A DNA stretch of 36,202 nucleotides. Source: a virus. Position numbers and translations under genes: made by a program. Shown in pieces: positions 26,801 through 35,848 of the stretch. Where the stretch lies: the IMG/VR virus record IMGVR_UViG_3300030102_004950, positions 1 through 36,202 of that record. One strand, given 5' to 3'. Below the pieces are notes generated by a model. The model saw only the letters and a list, made by a program, of their open reading frames with translations, was not told the DNA's origin and ran no database searches. Positions within the stretch are counted from its first letter, which is position 1, and the number at the start of each line of letters is the position of its first letter.

Positions 26801-29220
26801 TAGACAAGATCTGTTATGCCAGCTTGCCTCATAGCAATCTCACGATCTCTTGGATCTGGGATCACGGTTGGAGAAACTGCCATATCCGATTCTTGCGTAA
26901 ATAAATTACCCTCGACTTGTGGCACATCAAAACTACGCAATCTATTTTCGAGATCCAGGTTGTTCGGCATAAGTTTATTTGAAACTTCGTCTCCAGATAC
27001 TTCTCTAAATGCTTGTTCGTTTGCGTTTGGTTTTGCCATTGGTAAACCAGATTCAGACGCCTCCCAGTCAACAGGCTCAACGCTATCTCCTGTTAATCCT
27101 TCGGTAACAGCTCTAACCTCTTCTCTAATATCTGGATTAGCCTCATAAATTTGATACAACCTTCTAACATGTTGGCCCCAGGACATTGGATCGTAGGCGG
27201 CTTTTTCTGCGCCTTCGGCTAACCAGTTTACGAATTGTTTATTGGTTAGTAATTTAGCAGAGGCATAAGGAGCTACTAATGCGCCTAAACCGTATTCAAA
27301 TCCTTCGGATCCAAATAGTCTGCCTAACCCCACATCGGCACCCATAACACCGAGTGTTCCCATGGCAAAAGCCACTCTGGCCGTGCCAGAAGGGTTTGCC
27401 ATTTGATCGGCAGATTTACCTATTCTGTCGATTGTAAACACTAAATTATCTAATGCTGGCACAAGTTCTTCGTGCTCAGTTCCCTTAAATAAAGCCTCTT
27501 TGGCCTCTTTACTTAAACCGTTCCAGTTAGTGATAAACCTTTTTGGAGAAAAACCTTGCTCAGAAATATATTCACTTCCCTCTTTTGCAACTTGTTCACC
27601 TAGCTCTGCCGCACTTGCCATACCGGGAGTTGGTAATCCCATCCTGCCAAGCATGTAACCAGATATAACATTAAATTCATCGGCATTAAGTTCGTTTCTT
27701 AGTTTTAATAGATCCTCACCGCCGTCTTTTGCGCCGCGTAAAACATATTTGAGAGCGTCGGTAGCTCTTACTTCACCTTTTTTTATTATGTCGTCTATGT
27801 ATTTCATGCCACCAACTTTACTTGAACCTTCTTTAACAAAAGCGTTAGCGGCTTTGTAGGTTTTAAAAGCATCGGCGTTATCTGATTGTTTAACCAAGGC
27901 ATCTAAGTCTTTGGTTATGTAGCCAACCAGTTCTTTTATTTTTCTGTTTTGCGCACTCAAAGCACCCCTAGACTCAGCGGACCTCAAGTTATACATAAGA
28001 CTGGATCTAAAATCTTTTAAGGTGTTGTAATTTAAAACCCCGTTATCTGCATCTTTTAATAATTTTTCTGCTTGTCTCAAAGCTGGATCCAACTCTGGTT
28101 TACCTGTTGCTGTCTTAGATCTGGCTAAATAATTTTCTACAAACTCCGCTGTGTTTTTGCCATCTGAAACCAAATTAGCTGGCATAAATTTATTTACAGC
28201 TGAATACATTTCATTTACTTGGTTATCGTAATCAAGCCTTGCTCTACGAGCACCTTTAACTAATTCTTCCGCGGCCTCGGCTGTAGTTCTTATCCCACCA
28301 TATTTTTCTGCTAGATCTTTCGCAAAGTTATCTATTTGATTGATTGTTTGTGCGGCATTTTCTTGCATAATTTTTGTGGACGCCGGAGCACCAGCTAACG
28401 CTTGTTCTGCTAGGTTTAATACTGGGTTAGCTGTTACTTGGCCAGCGCTTGGATCTGTTACGCCAACACTAGCCATTTTATCTTTTGCTACTTTAGCCTC
28501 TTTTGACATGGCTCCCGTAACAAAGCGTATAGGCTGTCCAGCCACATACTTAACACCTTGAACCACTTTATTAATTACAGGGCCACCAGCGGCGTTTATG
28601 CCAGCTGTAGTACCATAATCAAACAATCTTTCCATACCTGTTCGGCTATCTTCGGTTTCACCAAAAAAATCTAAAATTCCGATGTAGGCCTCTCTTGCTG
28701 TAGCGCTACCAACGCCCTCACCAAGAACCACACCAGCGCCAACTCCCATCGGTCCTGCTGGTGCGCCTAAAATACCACCACCAATAGCTCCGCCAATAGC
28801 TCCTGCTGTTTCTGCTATTTCTGGGCCCACATCTACAAAATCTCTTAGTCCTGGGACTGGCATACCAAATAATCTTAGATCTTCATCAAATAAAGTAAGC
28901 TGTCCTGTTTCGGGATTTGTAAAAACAAAGTTGCCGCGACCATACTTAACTGCTCCATAATCTGGATCCAAAACTTCAACAGGCACGGCGTCTGGATAAA
29001 AGTTTTTAAGGGTTGCTAATTTATCATTTGGTTTTTGAGCGGCACTAACACTAGCTCGGACATTTGCTGGAGCTCCTGTTTTAGTATCTATCGAGTTTAA
29101 TATTTTTTCTTGTGCTAACTTTCCTATTAAAGCATCTTGATAAGACTCATCATCGTCTTGTTCGGGTGAGACCATGGCCAAAAGAGTTTCGTCATCTAGT
29201 GATTTAAAACCGTCATTCAT
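26800..29220 (-). CDS. Large internal virion / DNA-ejection-like protein
   Basis: 806 aa. A central Gly/Ala hydrophobic stretch (about 133-178, AIGGAIGGGILGAPAGP) is flanked by long helical regions rich in Asn/Lys/Leu (ARRARLDYDNQVNEMYSAV, RSSLMYNLRSAESRGALSA) and a conserved-looking LPTPGM. The C-terminus is polar. This composition, with a membrane-active glycine patch in a giant helical protein, is that of podovirus ejection proteins that cross the envelope ahead of the DNA. No catalytic motif is visible. It follows the 209-aa gene with an ATGA overlap. Function is inferred from composition and order. Confidence 0.6.
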   Translation of the reverse strand: MNDGFKSLDDETLLAMVSPEQDDDESYQDALIGKLAQEKILNSIDTKTGAPANVRASVSAAQKPNDKLATLKNFYPDAVPVEVLDPDYGAVKYGRGNFVFTNPETGQLTLFDEDLRLFGMPVPGLRDFVDVGPEIAETAGAIGGAIGGGILGAPAGPMGVGAGVVLGEGVGSATAREAYIGILDFFGETEDSRTGMERLFDYGTTAGINAAGGPVINKVVQGVKYVAGQPIRFVTGAMSKEAKVAKDKMASVGVTDPSAGQVTANPVLNLAEQALAGAPASTKIMQENAAQTINQIDNFAKDLAEKYGGIRTTAEAAEELVKGARRARLDYDNQVNEMYSAVNKFMPANLVSDGKNTAEFVENYLARSKTATGKPELDPALRQAEKLLKDADNGVLNYNTLKDFRSSLMYNLRSAESRGALSAQNRKIKELVGYITKDLDALVKQSDNADAFKTYKAANAFVKEGSSKVGGMKYIDDIIKKGEVRATDALKYVLRGAKDGGEDLLKLRNELNADEFNVISGYMLGRMGLPTPGMASAAELGEQVAKEGSEYISEQGFSPKRFITNWNGLSKEAKEALFKGTEHEELVPALDNLVFTIDRIGKSADQMANPSGTARVAFAMGTLGVMGADVGLGRLFGSEGFEYGLGALVAPYASAKLLTNKQFVNWLAEGAEKAAYDPMSWGQHVRRLYQIYEANPDIREEVRAVTEGLTGDSVEPVDWEASESGLPMAKPNANEQAFREVSGDEVSNKLMPNNLDLENRLRSFDVPQVEGNLFTQESDMAVSPTVIPDPRDREIAMRQAGITDLV

Positions 29221-29846
29221 AATAGACCAGCCTCCTGTAGTTTAGCTTGCAACTCTGGATTGTTTTTTGCTCTTTCTTTTAATTCTTCTAAAGCATCCTC
29301 ATTTGGGGCAGAGCCACCAAAACTTTGTACCTCTTTCTTTGTTCTGTCATAGGCTTTTCCTGCTTGGCCTTTCATTCCAGCATAAGCATCCCTTCGGGCC
29401 TGTCTTTTAGCTAACATGGTGCCAGGATCATCGCCAAATTCCGGGAAGTAAGTTTTATTGATCCACACGATTTCACTATCATTAATTACCGCACCTGTTT
29501 CTTGTCTAAGCTGTGCTGTAGAAAAGTCTAGTTTTGCTCTTTCGTATTGTTTGTACTTTGGTGAGGATAACAATCTTTCTACGGCGTCGGGAACAAAAGG
29601 TAAATTATTTACCGCTATGTCATATAAATTTACAGGATTAAAACCGCTGTCCTCTAAATCTTCTAGTTGACGTAACGCGTTTTCCATCCTTATTGCAAAG
29701 TTTGCTTGTCTTTTTTGGCCCTCGGTCAATGGGTCCTTAACTTTCTCGGTTCCTGGTATAACCCCACCAACAGTTACATTGCCAGCCATTTCACCCATAG
29801 TGGCTTGATTTTTTTCGTCTTGCGTTAATATTCTTGGCGTTGGCAT
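29217..29846 (-). CDS. Virion/ejection-associated helical protein
   Basis: 209 aa, without TM segments. The middle has RLLSSPKYKQYERAKLDFST and LRQETGAVINDSEIVWINKT followed by FPEFGDDPG. The phrase around [AS]GAxIxDSE...YFPxxGD is common at the C-terminal side of phage DNA-transfer or internal virion proteins, so this is likely one such protein, here as a separate gene. Start overlaps the previous gene by one base and the end overlaps the next start (ATGA). Role: part of the ejection machinery, by analogy. Confidence 0.6.
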   Translation of the reverse strand: MPTPRILTQDEKNQATMGEMAGNVTVGGVIPGTEKVKDPLTEGQKRQANFAIRMENALRQLEDLEDSGFNPVNLYDIAVNNLPFVPDAVERLLSSPKYKQYERAKLDFSTAQLRQETGAVINDSEIVWINKTYFPEFGDDPGTMLAKRQARRDAYAGMKGQAGKAYDRTKKEVQSFGGSAPNEDALEELKERAKNNPELQAKLQEAGLL

Positions 29847-30574
29847 TAAAACACCGCCTCGTTAGTTCCGTCTGAGTAAACTGGCTTGCCCTGGAAAGTC
29901 TTACCTGTCGGTGTCCATGTAACCCCATTATCATCGGTAATTGTATTTCCTTGGTTTTTTCTGTAACTACTAAGGATGCCCTCAACATCTATTCCTGGTT
30001 GCTCTACAGGTATGGTTCCTGTCTCTGTTTGTTGCAACGTCACCTTCGGTTGTTTTGCAACTGCTACAGCTAAAGCATACTCTGGAGTATCCTTCAAAGC
30101 AGGGTTTTTTTCAGCTCTCACTACATAATTTAAAGCAGACGCTAAAGAGCTAGTGCCTTCCATAAAACCGCCCTGCTCTAATGCTAAATCAAATTGTTGT
30201 TCTAAATATTCTTTTGAAAGCTCTAACTGTTGCGCTCTTTTGGCCTCAACTTGCTGATATGCCATCAAAGCCGCCTGTTGTCTAATTTTATCAGCCTCGA
30301 TTCGTCTTAGCTCCGCTCCTTCACTAAAAGCGTTAAATCCTGCGGCTAAACCATAACCAATGGACGGTGCTTGGCCACTAGCCGCCTGGGCCGCTAATCC
30401 TGCTGATAAATCGGAGGCTAAATCAAATATGGTTTGTCGTCTAGGCGATGGAAACAACATAGACATTTGTGACATTTCAGCCTGGACATCGGACGCAGTG
30501 ATTGGATCTGGTTGCAGACTAACGTACTGCTCAGAAATATCTGCTGGACTAAGGCTGGCTATACCAGTAGACAT
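29846..30574 (-). CDS. Virion-associated protein, Gln/Ala-rich
   Basis: 242 aa. IFDLASDLSAGLAAQAASGQ and GLAAGFNAFSEGAELRRIEAD give an Ala-rich, helical N-terminal half. Next comes a Gln/Glu helix (QLELSKEYLEQQFDLALEQ), and the C-terminal GNTITDDNGVTWTPTGKTF reads as a small beta module. The mix of amphipathic helices and position between ejection-type genes suggests an internal head or ejection protein. No family recognised. It shares one base with both neighbours. Confidence 0.55.
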   Translation of the reverse strand: MSTGIASLSPADISEQYVSLQPDPITASDVQAEMSQMSMLFPSPRRQTIFDLASDLSAGLAAQAASGQAPSIGYGLAAGFNAFSEGAELRRIEADKIRQQAALMAYQQVEAKRAQQLELSKEYLEQQFDLALEQGGFMEGTSSLASALNYVVRAEKNPALKDTPEYALAVAVAKQPKVTLQQTETGTIPVEQPGIDVEGILSSYRKNQGNTITDDNGVTWTPTGKTFQGKPVYSDGTNEAVF

Positions 30575-31989
30575 TAGACCGCCCTCTGGCCCGGATTCAT
30601 AAAGTTACCGAAAGCACCAAACGCCCCTAAACCAGTAGATAGACCTGCTTGTAAAGGACTAGGTGCCGGAGCAAAATCTGTGGTTGTCTGGAATTGTCCA
30701 GCTGGCGCCATGCTTACGAACGGTTGCAACGCTTGATATTGAAGTAATGGTGCCTGCTGTCTTTGTAATTGATTACGTCTTTGTGCATCAAGTCTTTGTT
30801 GTTCTAAGGCTTGTTGTTGCAGGCCAAAACCAGCTAATTGTTGCACGTCGGCGGCTCTAGCGGCCTGTGCTTGAGTGCCAAGTCCAGATAAGTTACCCGC
30901 CAAGCCAAACTGTGATTGTTGTCTTTGTTGACCGATTTGCGACTCTAATCCACCTAAACCACTTAATGCGCCAGCTAATTGTTGAGCACCGGCCATTCTT
31001 GAACCTGCTAGATTAGCTAAACTACCTGCCGCTGTTCTTGCGGCTTGTTGTTGTCTAGCAAACTCTCCTAAACCTAGTCTCTGAGCCTCAGAGAACCCGC
31101 CTGCGCGTATTCCGCTGATAGCCTCACCTAAACCTCTACCAAGCGCCTCACGACGTTCTGCGGCGCCTAATCTTGCTCTGGATCCAAACGCAGACTCACC
31201 GCCTGTGGAGATATCTCTAGCTCTCGCTAATATATCTTGTTTGTCGCCTTGCTCCATGATGTCACTTATGGTTTGTTGCACGACTTGTTGTTCAAACGGA
31301 TTGTAAAATTGACCTGTCATTCTTGGATCGTAAGCACCGAGTGTGCCCCGAATAAGTCCTTCGGACTCACCGATTCCAGATAATAAGCTACCTAATCCTG
31401 CTCGAGTTGCACCTAATCCAGCAAACCCAAGTCCTCTTGCTCTTTCTAAACCAGTGTCTAAAGCGCCAACACCTGTTCTAAACGCTTGTTCTGCGTCACT
31501 AATAAACCTATCTTGTATGCCAACACCTTGTCTTGCCAGTTCTTGCGCTCTGAGTTGGTCTGGGGTTAATCCTGCGACTTGTTCTTCTATAACGACAGGT
31601 TGGCCCTGCTCATCAAAAAATACCTTTTCAGCGGCTCTCATGGCTCCAGGTATAAATCCACCTCTACCATCTAAACCAAATAATAATTGTTTAGTTAAAG
31701 GATCTAGTCCTGTTTCTATTCTTCTTATGCCGGACGCAAAAGGCGCATCATTAGCAACTTGTCTTACAGGTTGTGTCGTTGGTCCTGTTGTAGCCGGGAC
31801 TGTGCTTACAGGGGGAGCAACAGGTTCAGAGGTACGTTGCACTGGCATGGCCTGTGCCGGTAATTTTGTTTGCACCGGTGCCTCCGGCATAATCGGTGCT
31901 TTAGGTAATTTAGCAAAGTCTAAATTAAATCTTGGTATCTTGCCGATACCCTCTAAAATATTTATTGGTAATGTAAATCTTGGTTCCAT
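30574..31989 (-). CDS. Gln-rich virion protein (ejection or tail region)
   Basis: 471 aa. A proline-rich N-terminus (1-80, APVQTKLPAQAMPVQ) is followed by an Ala/Gly/Arg helical middle (ARGLGFAGLGATRAGLG, SRARLGAAERREALGRG) and a Gln-rich coiled region (LEQQRLDAQRRNQLQRQQA) before a short Gly/Phe tail. Low complexity and strong helix tendency are usual for internal virion proteins of podoviruses. It is separated from the 540-aa gene by one base. No enzymatic motif found. Confidence 0.55.
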   Translation of the reverse strand: MEPRFTLPINILEGIGKIPRFNLDFAKLPKAPIMPEAPVQTKLPAQAMPVQRTSEPVAPPVSTVPATTGPTTQPVRQVANDAPFASGIRRIETGLDPLTKQLLFGLDGRGGFIPGAMRAAEKVFFDEQGQPVVIEEQVAGLTPDQLRAQELARQGVGIQDRFISDAEQAFRTGVGALDTGLERARGLGFAGLGATRAGLGSLLSGIGESEGLIRGTLGAYDPRMTGQFYNPFEQQVVQQTISDIMEQGDKQDILARARDISTGGESAFGSRARLGAAERREALGRGLGEAISGIRAGGFSEAQRLGLGEFARQQQAARTAAGSLANLAGSRMAGAQQLAGALSGLGGLESQIGQQRQQSQFGLAGNLSGLGTQAQAARAADVQQLAGFGLQQQALEQQRLDAQRRNQLQRQQAPLLQYQALQPFVSMAPAGQFQTTTDFAPAPSPLQAGLSTGLGAFGAFGNFMNPGQRAV

Positions 31990-31990
31990 G

Positions 31991-33613
31991 TTATGCCGAC
32001 GGACGCGCTTGCCCGCTGAATACCTCCATGAGTTGATACATTAAATCAGTGCCGCTTTCTCTATTAGGTGAGCCATTTGGGGTCAATGTAACTATGCCGC
32101 CATCGTTTTGCATGTCAAAACTTCCCGCGCCTCGTACAGCTCGGCCTGTCATTACAAACTCGCCGTCACTTAGCATGGCGGGTATATCGTCGCTGGTTTC
32201 TGTTCCAGGCCCATCTATACGGCCATTCATTCTTTCAAAATCTTCCATGGCCACGTTACCGCCCTCGGCGTAAGCCATTGGCATAACCATGCCGCCGCCA
32301 TACATACCTCTTGGTTTACCTCCAGATAGCTCTGGTAAAGTCCCTTCGGGTAATAAACCAAACTCAACAGGATTCGGTGCTGGTTGGCCCGTTCTTCTTG
32401 CTATCTCGGCCTCTATGTTGTATCTGCCTGTAGCGTCCATAGTTGTAAGCGGAGTTAAAGGCACACCTTTTTGGTCTTTGGCCTCATCGTAAGCTAATTT
32501 GCCAAGTCCTGCGGCCAGTGCTCCGATACCGCCCATTTTTAACATGTCTCCAAAACTGCCGCCAGATCCTCCACCAGATCCGCCAACACCCAGAATACCT
32601 CTTTGACCACCTGCGGCCATAGACCTTAATTGTTGTAATTGTGTTGGATCCATTGAGGCTAATTCGTCTGGGGTCAGTGAATTCAAGACCGATTGTGCTT
32701 GTTCTGCTTGCTGTGCGGCTTGCACTTGTGACATTGTTCCACTACCCAAACCGAATCTGTTCGCTAAACCTTTGCCTGCCTCTGGACCGCCTAAAAATTT
32801 AGAGCCAGTTTCCCCGAACATACCGCCACCGAGTAATCCAGATTTAGTGGTCAGCGCATCCATAATCCCGCCGAAACCACCGCTAGTCCCACCTGCTATA
32901 GATGAGATTCCTGGAATACCAGCTTTTGCTATACCGCCAGCTATAGTGCTACCAACTTTACCCAAAGCACCACCGATGCCAGGTATTTTAGTAGCTAATC
33001 CACCGATGCCACCCAAAACACCGCCTAAAGCGGTTCCGACTCCTGGAATAAAAGCCGCGATTGGCGCTACTTTTTTAACTACTTTGCCTAGTTTTTTTCC
33101 TATCTTTTTAAAGAAACCAAATTGCTCTAGTCCTGTGTTTGGGTTTAGACTTGCTATACCGACACCAACTACAGCCTCTTCGGGGTTGATCCCCATTTGG
33201 TTAAACTTGCTTTCTAATAAACTTTCTACTTCTGGGTCTTGCACGATTTCTGGAGGAACAACAACTTCCCCTGGTCTAACGTGAGCCAAGGCAGTATCTT
33301 CTCCGCCACCCATGGCCGCAAGCTCTTGCGCTACTGAACCCAAAGGGGCCATAGCTTGAGCCTGCAATTTTTCTATCATCGCCATTAGACCTTCCCTTTC
33401 TTCGGGGTCTGTGGATGTTTCAGCCTCTTTAGCAATCTCCATAATTGCAGTTTCTTGATTAGTCATTTGACCTTGAGGCATAACTGAAAATCTTTCTTGA
33501 AGTATAGGGGCCACTCTCTCTGCGGCTTTAGCTACTGGTTGAGGGGTCATTGCTTGTGCAAGAGCTCCCATTGGTAGTTTGTAAACTTTTTCTAATGATT
33601 CTGCTAATGCCAT
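31991..33613 (-). CDS. Virion protein with Gly-rich hydrophobic core and SDGEFVM tail motif
   Basis: 540 aa. Features in order: an N-terminal Gln/Glu helical part; ALAHVRPGEVVVPPEIVQD near 109-127, recurrent in marine phage structural proteins; a Lys-rich stretch (FFKKIGKKLGKVVKK); a long Gly/Ala/Pro hydrophobic region (about 190-300); a Met/Gly-rich part (RGMYGGGMVMPMAY); and a C-terminus with DDIPAMLSDGEFVMTGRA. The last motif appears in many phage tail or ejection proteins. The hydrophobic Gly repeats suggest membrane insertion on ejection. Exact role unknown. Confidence 0.6.
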   Translation of the reverse strand: MALAESLEKVYKLPMGALAQAMTPQPVAKAAERVAPILQERFSVMPQGQMTNQETAIMEIAKEAETSTDPEEREGLMAMIEKLQAQAMAPLGSVAQELAAMGGGEDTALAHVRPGEVVVPPEIVQDPEVESLLESKFNQMGINPEEAVVGVGIASLNPNTGLEQFGFFKKIGKKLGKVVKKVAPIAAFIPGVGTALGGVLGGIGGLATKIPGIGGALGKVGSTIAGGIAKAGIPGISSIAGGTSGGFGGIMDALTTKSGLLGGGMFGETGSKFLGGPEAGKGLANRFGLGSGTMSQVQAAQQAEQAQSVLNSLTPDELASMDPTQLQQLRSMAAGGQRGILGVGGSGGGSGGSFGDMLKMGGIGALAAGLGKLAYDEAKDQKGVPLTPLTTMDATGRYNIEAEIARRTGQPAPNPVEFGLLPEGTLPELSGGKPRGMYGGGMVMPMAYAEGGNVAMEDFERMNGRIDGPGTETSDDIPAMLSDGEFVMTGRAVRGAGSFDMQNDGGIVTLTPNGSPNRESGTDLMYQLMEVFSGQARPSA

Positions 33614-33615
33614 AT

Positions 33616-33927
33616 CTATCCTATCGTTACTGTTACAGCTCCTATACTCGCTGTTGCAGACACCCCGGTAGGGTATGTCTGGTGCTCGTAGAGATTCCTA
33701 AAGTTAGTGCCATCAAAGCCTTGATGAACCTCTGTCGTACTGTTAAATATAATAGAGCCGGTAGCGAATTGCAATTCGCCGAGCTCTGTATTTGTGTAGC
33801 TCCTAGTAACATCTGGATCCTCCGAGGCCAGGTTTAACTCTAGTATTCTAACAAGCCTATTGAATGTATCAATTGAAACTTCCGCTCCTTGTGCTTGTGG
33901 CAGTCTTGTCTGTAGTAATTTACCCAT
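33616..33927 (-). CDS. Small virion protein, unknown
   Basis: 103 aa. QAQGAEVSIDTFNRLVRILE (helix) and GELQFATGSIIFNSTTEVHQ (strands) with an Asn/Thr-rich end. It lies between the stabilisation protein and the 540-aa protein with one- to three-base spacing. Similar small proteins in this position are usually annotated as virion structural of unknown role; no motif is diagnostic. Confidence 0.55.
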   Translation of the reverse strand: MGKLLQTRLPQAQGAEVSIDTFNRLVRILELNLASEDPDVTRSYTNTELGELQFATGSIIFNSTTEVHQGFDGTNFRNLYEHQTYPTGVSATASIGAVTVTIG

Positions 33928-35825
33928 TACCTACGCCCAGATTGCTGTATATCTACTCGGGTATTACCCAATCTCCATTTAAAATTTTTGCGATCTGGTT
34001 CTGTATTGTCGTCGTCTGATTCAAAACGTAAGACAAACTGCCGAGTTCGTGTTCTTAAACTTGAAAACGTAGATGAATTTTTTATTTGTGTGGTTGAGTC
34101 GGTTGTTAAAGTTTGATTGTTAAAATCTCTTCTTTTTACAACGACATTGATAGCTGGATCTGGACTTGTGCCTACATCATTTTGAAAAAGTATATCGGGT
34201 ATAATTTTCTTCAAAAACACAAAGCTATCGCCGTCTGTAATGTCAATGTCTGCGGATTCTACAAACACACCATCCATAGAACTAGTGTCATCATCCGAAC
34301 CGGTTTCATGTTGAAACAAATATTTTTCAGAGGATGACTCTCCTGCGGCCAATGGTTTTTCATTAATACCAGGAGGTAGCCAAGCATATCTTTCTAAAGA
34401 TCCAATACTCCAGGAGTCCTCTTCGTAGTTATATATAACATACCTAGATATTTCGTCGGTATTATCGGTAATACTAGGGTAAAAAAACCAAATCTCTGAA
34501 AACTCTTCATTCAAACCTGTAAAACACTTAAACGACTGGTCAACGTCAAGATCTGAAAAAACATAATCTTGGACGCTACAATTAAGTTTTTTTATTGAAC
34601 CGTTATAGAAGTAAAAAGCGTTTTTTGACATAAAAAAAACACCGTTTGGTGCATTTGCAAACGCTTTCGGTCCTATTAGTCCGGCACCCTCATTAATTAA
34701 ATTAATCGCAAAAGTAAGTGGTGGGCCAATAAAAGACATGCTGTATAAGGAAGTATCTGTCCAAATTAAAACCTCTTGTCTTGATTTTATGCCACCAATT
34801 ATTGATGAACCGCTGGAGAGACGCAAAGATCCTGCTGTATTTGTATTCAAGGGTTCAAACTCTAGTTCATTTTCTTGGTCTGAAAAGGCAACTAACATAG
34901 GATCTATAGATCCTGTTCTTGATCCGCCACTCAATGGATCGGCTCCTAAAACAATCAAATGTCTGTCAGTTTCGGAAGTTATTACTTGCAGAGCTTTTGT
35001 TGGTACTTTATTGGCCCCACTTACGGTAGAAAGTTCTACCGCTCTAGTAGAAAGACCATCGCCTTCAACCCACCTGTAGATACCTCCGTTTCTTGGGTTA
35101 ATAATTAGATTTTCGCCAAAATTATCGTGTGTCCATTGTCTTAACTGGTTTGTGTCACTCAACGCTGTTGCGGCTCCCCAACCTCCAGCGCCCCATGTGC
35201 TAACACCCCAACCTGTGCTTGGTACAAATACATCAAGCCCAGAATTTATTTGATAGACTGCGTCTGTTGCTGATCCTCCGTTACCCGAGTCACTTGAATT
35301 TGCTGTGACTGTAGCACCTGTCGTATCTTTTGCTGTAATTTCGTAAGTATTGGTGCCAGTTACTAAATTTATTTGATATTCTTGATTTAATACGGTTGCT
35401 GTTATGTTGCCACCCAAAGAAACCGCGCTTGAGAAAGTTACAAAATCACCATTGACTGCTCCGTGACCTGTTTCAGTTACGGTTATTGTTGAAGATCCGT
35501 TTGTAGCGGCAAATGTTGTAGAATTTGTGGAGGATCTTCGTATTGGAGTAACGTCATAATATACATCACCATTTTCAATGTAATACTTATTGGTTGTGCC
35601 GATACCTAGATATTGAGAGCCGTCAAGTGCCGTCCATGCGTGCAAAGCTCTCGGAGATCCAATAATTTCATTATCGGAATACTTTTGCCAACCTCCTATT
35701 TTTTCGACACGACCTTTTCTGAACCGTATAAAATTACCGTCAACCCAACCACCTTCATTTGAGTAATCGGTTTCCTCTTTATTGATTCCAGGTCTGAAAT
35801 TAACTTTTGTTAGTGGCATAAACAA
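33927..35825 (-). CDS. P22 gp10-like DNA-stabilisation / tail needle-hub protein
   Basis: 632 aa, beta-rich. The opening NFRPGINKEETDYSNEGGW and WVDGNFIRFRKGRVEKIGGW, together with LHAWTALDGSQYLGIGTTNK, is the standard start of the P22 gp10 type (packaged-DNA stabilisation protein) found in podoviruses. A W-G motif (GWGVSTWGAGGWG) and an Ig-like Thr-rich insert (about 90-195) follow. In P22 gp10 closes the portal vertex after packaging and carries the needle. The C-terminal half retains FMSKNAFYFYNGSIKKL and WFFYPSITD. The ATG is preceded by a weak AATTTGTTT rather than a strong ribosome site. Confidence 0.8.
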   Translation of the reverse strand: MFMPLTKVNFRPGINKEETDYSNEGGWVDGNFIRFRKGRVEKIGGWQKYSDNEIIGSPRALHAWTALDGSQYLGIGTTNKYYIENGDVYYDVTPIRRSSTNSTTFAATNGSSTITVTETGHGAVNGDFVTFSSAVSLGGNITATVLNQEYQINLVTGTNTYEITAKDTTGATVTANSSDSGNGGSATDAVYQINSGLDVFVPSTGWGVSTWGAGGWGAATALSDTNQLRQWTHDNFGENLIINPRNGGIYRWVEGDGLSTRAVELSTVSGANKVPTKALQVITSETDRHLIVLGADPLSGGSRTGSIDPMLVAFSDQENELEFEPLNTNTAGSLRLSSGSSIIGGIKSRQEVLIWTDTSLYSMSFIGPPLTFAINLINEGAGLIGPKAFANAPNGVFFMSKNAFYFYNGSIKKLNCSVQDYVFSDLDVDQSFKCFTGLNEEFSEIWFFYPSITDNTDEISRYVIYNYEEDSWSIGSLERYAWLPPGINEKPLAAGESSSEKYLFQHETGSDDDTSSMDGVFVESADIDITDGDSFVFLKKIIPDILFQNDVGTSPDPAINVVVKRRDFNNQTLTTDSTTQIKNSSTFSSLRTRTRQFVLRFESDDDNTEPDRKNFKWRLGNTRVDIQQSGRR

Positions 35826-35848
35826 ATTCTACCATTGAGACAATAGAA

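Noticed and set aside
31343-32044. Plus-strand frame of 233 codons
   Set aside because: Antisense to two well-supported virion genes, low-complexity Pro/Ser composition, no start signal.
32772-33284. Plus-strand frame of 170 codons, proline-rich
   Set aside because: Mirror of the Gly-rich region of the virion gene on the other strand; Gly codons read backwards give Pro/Ala.
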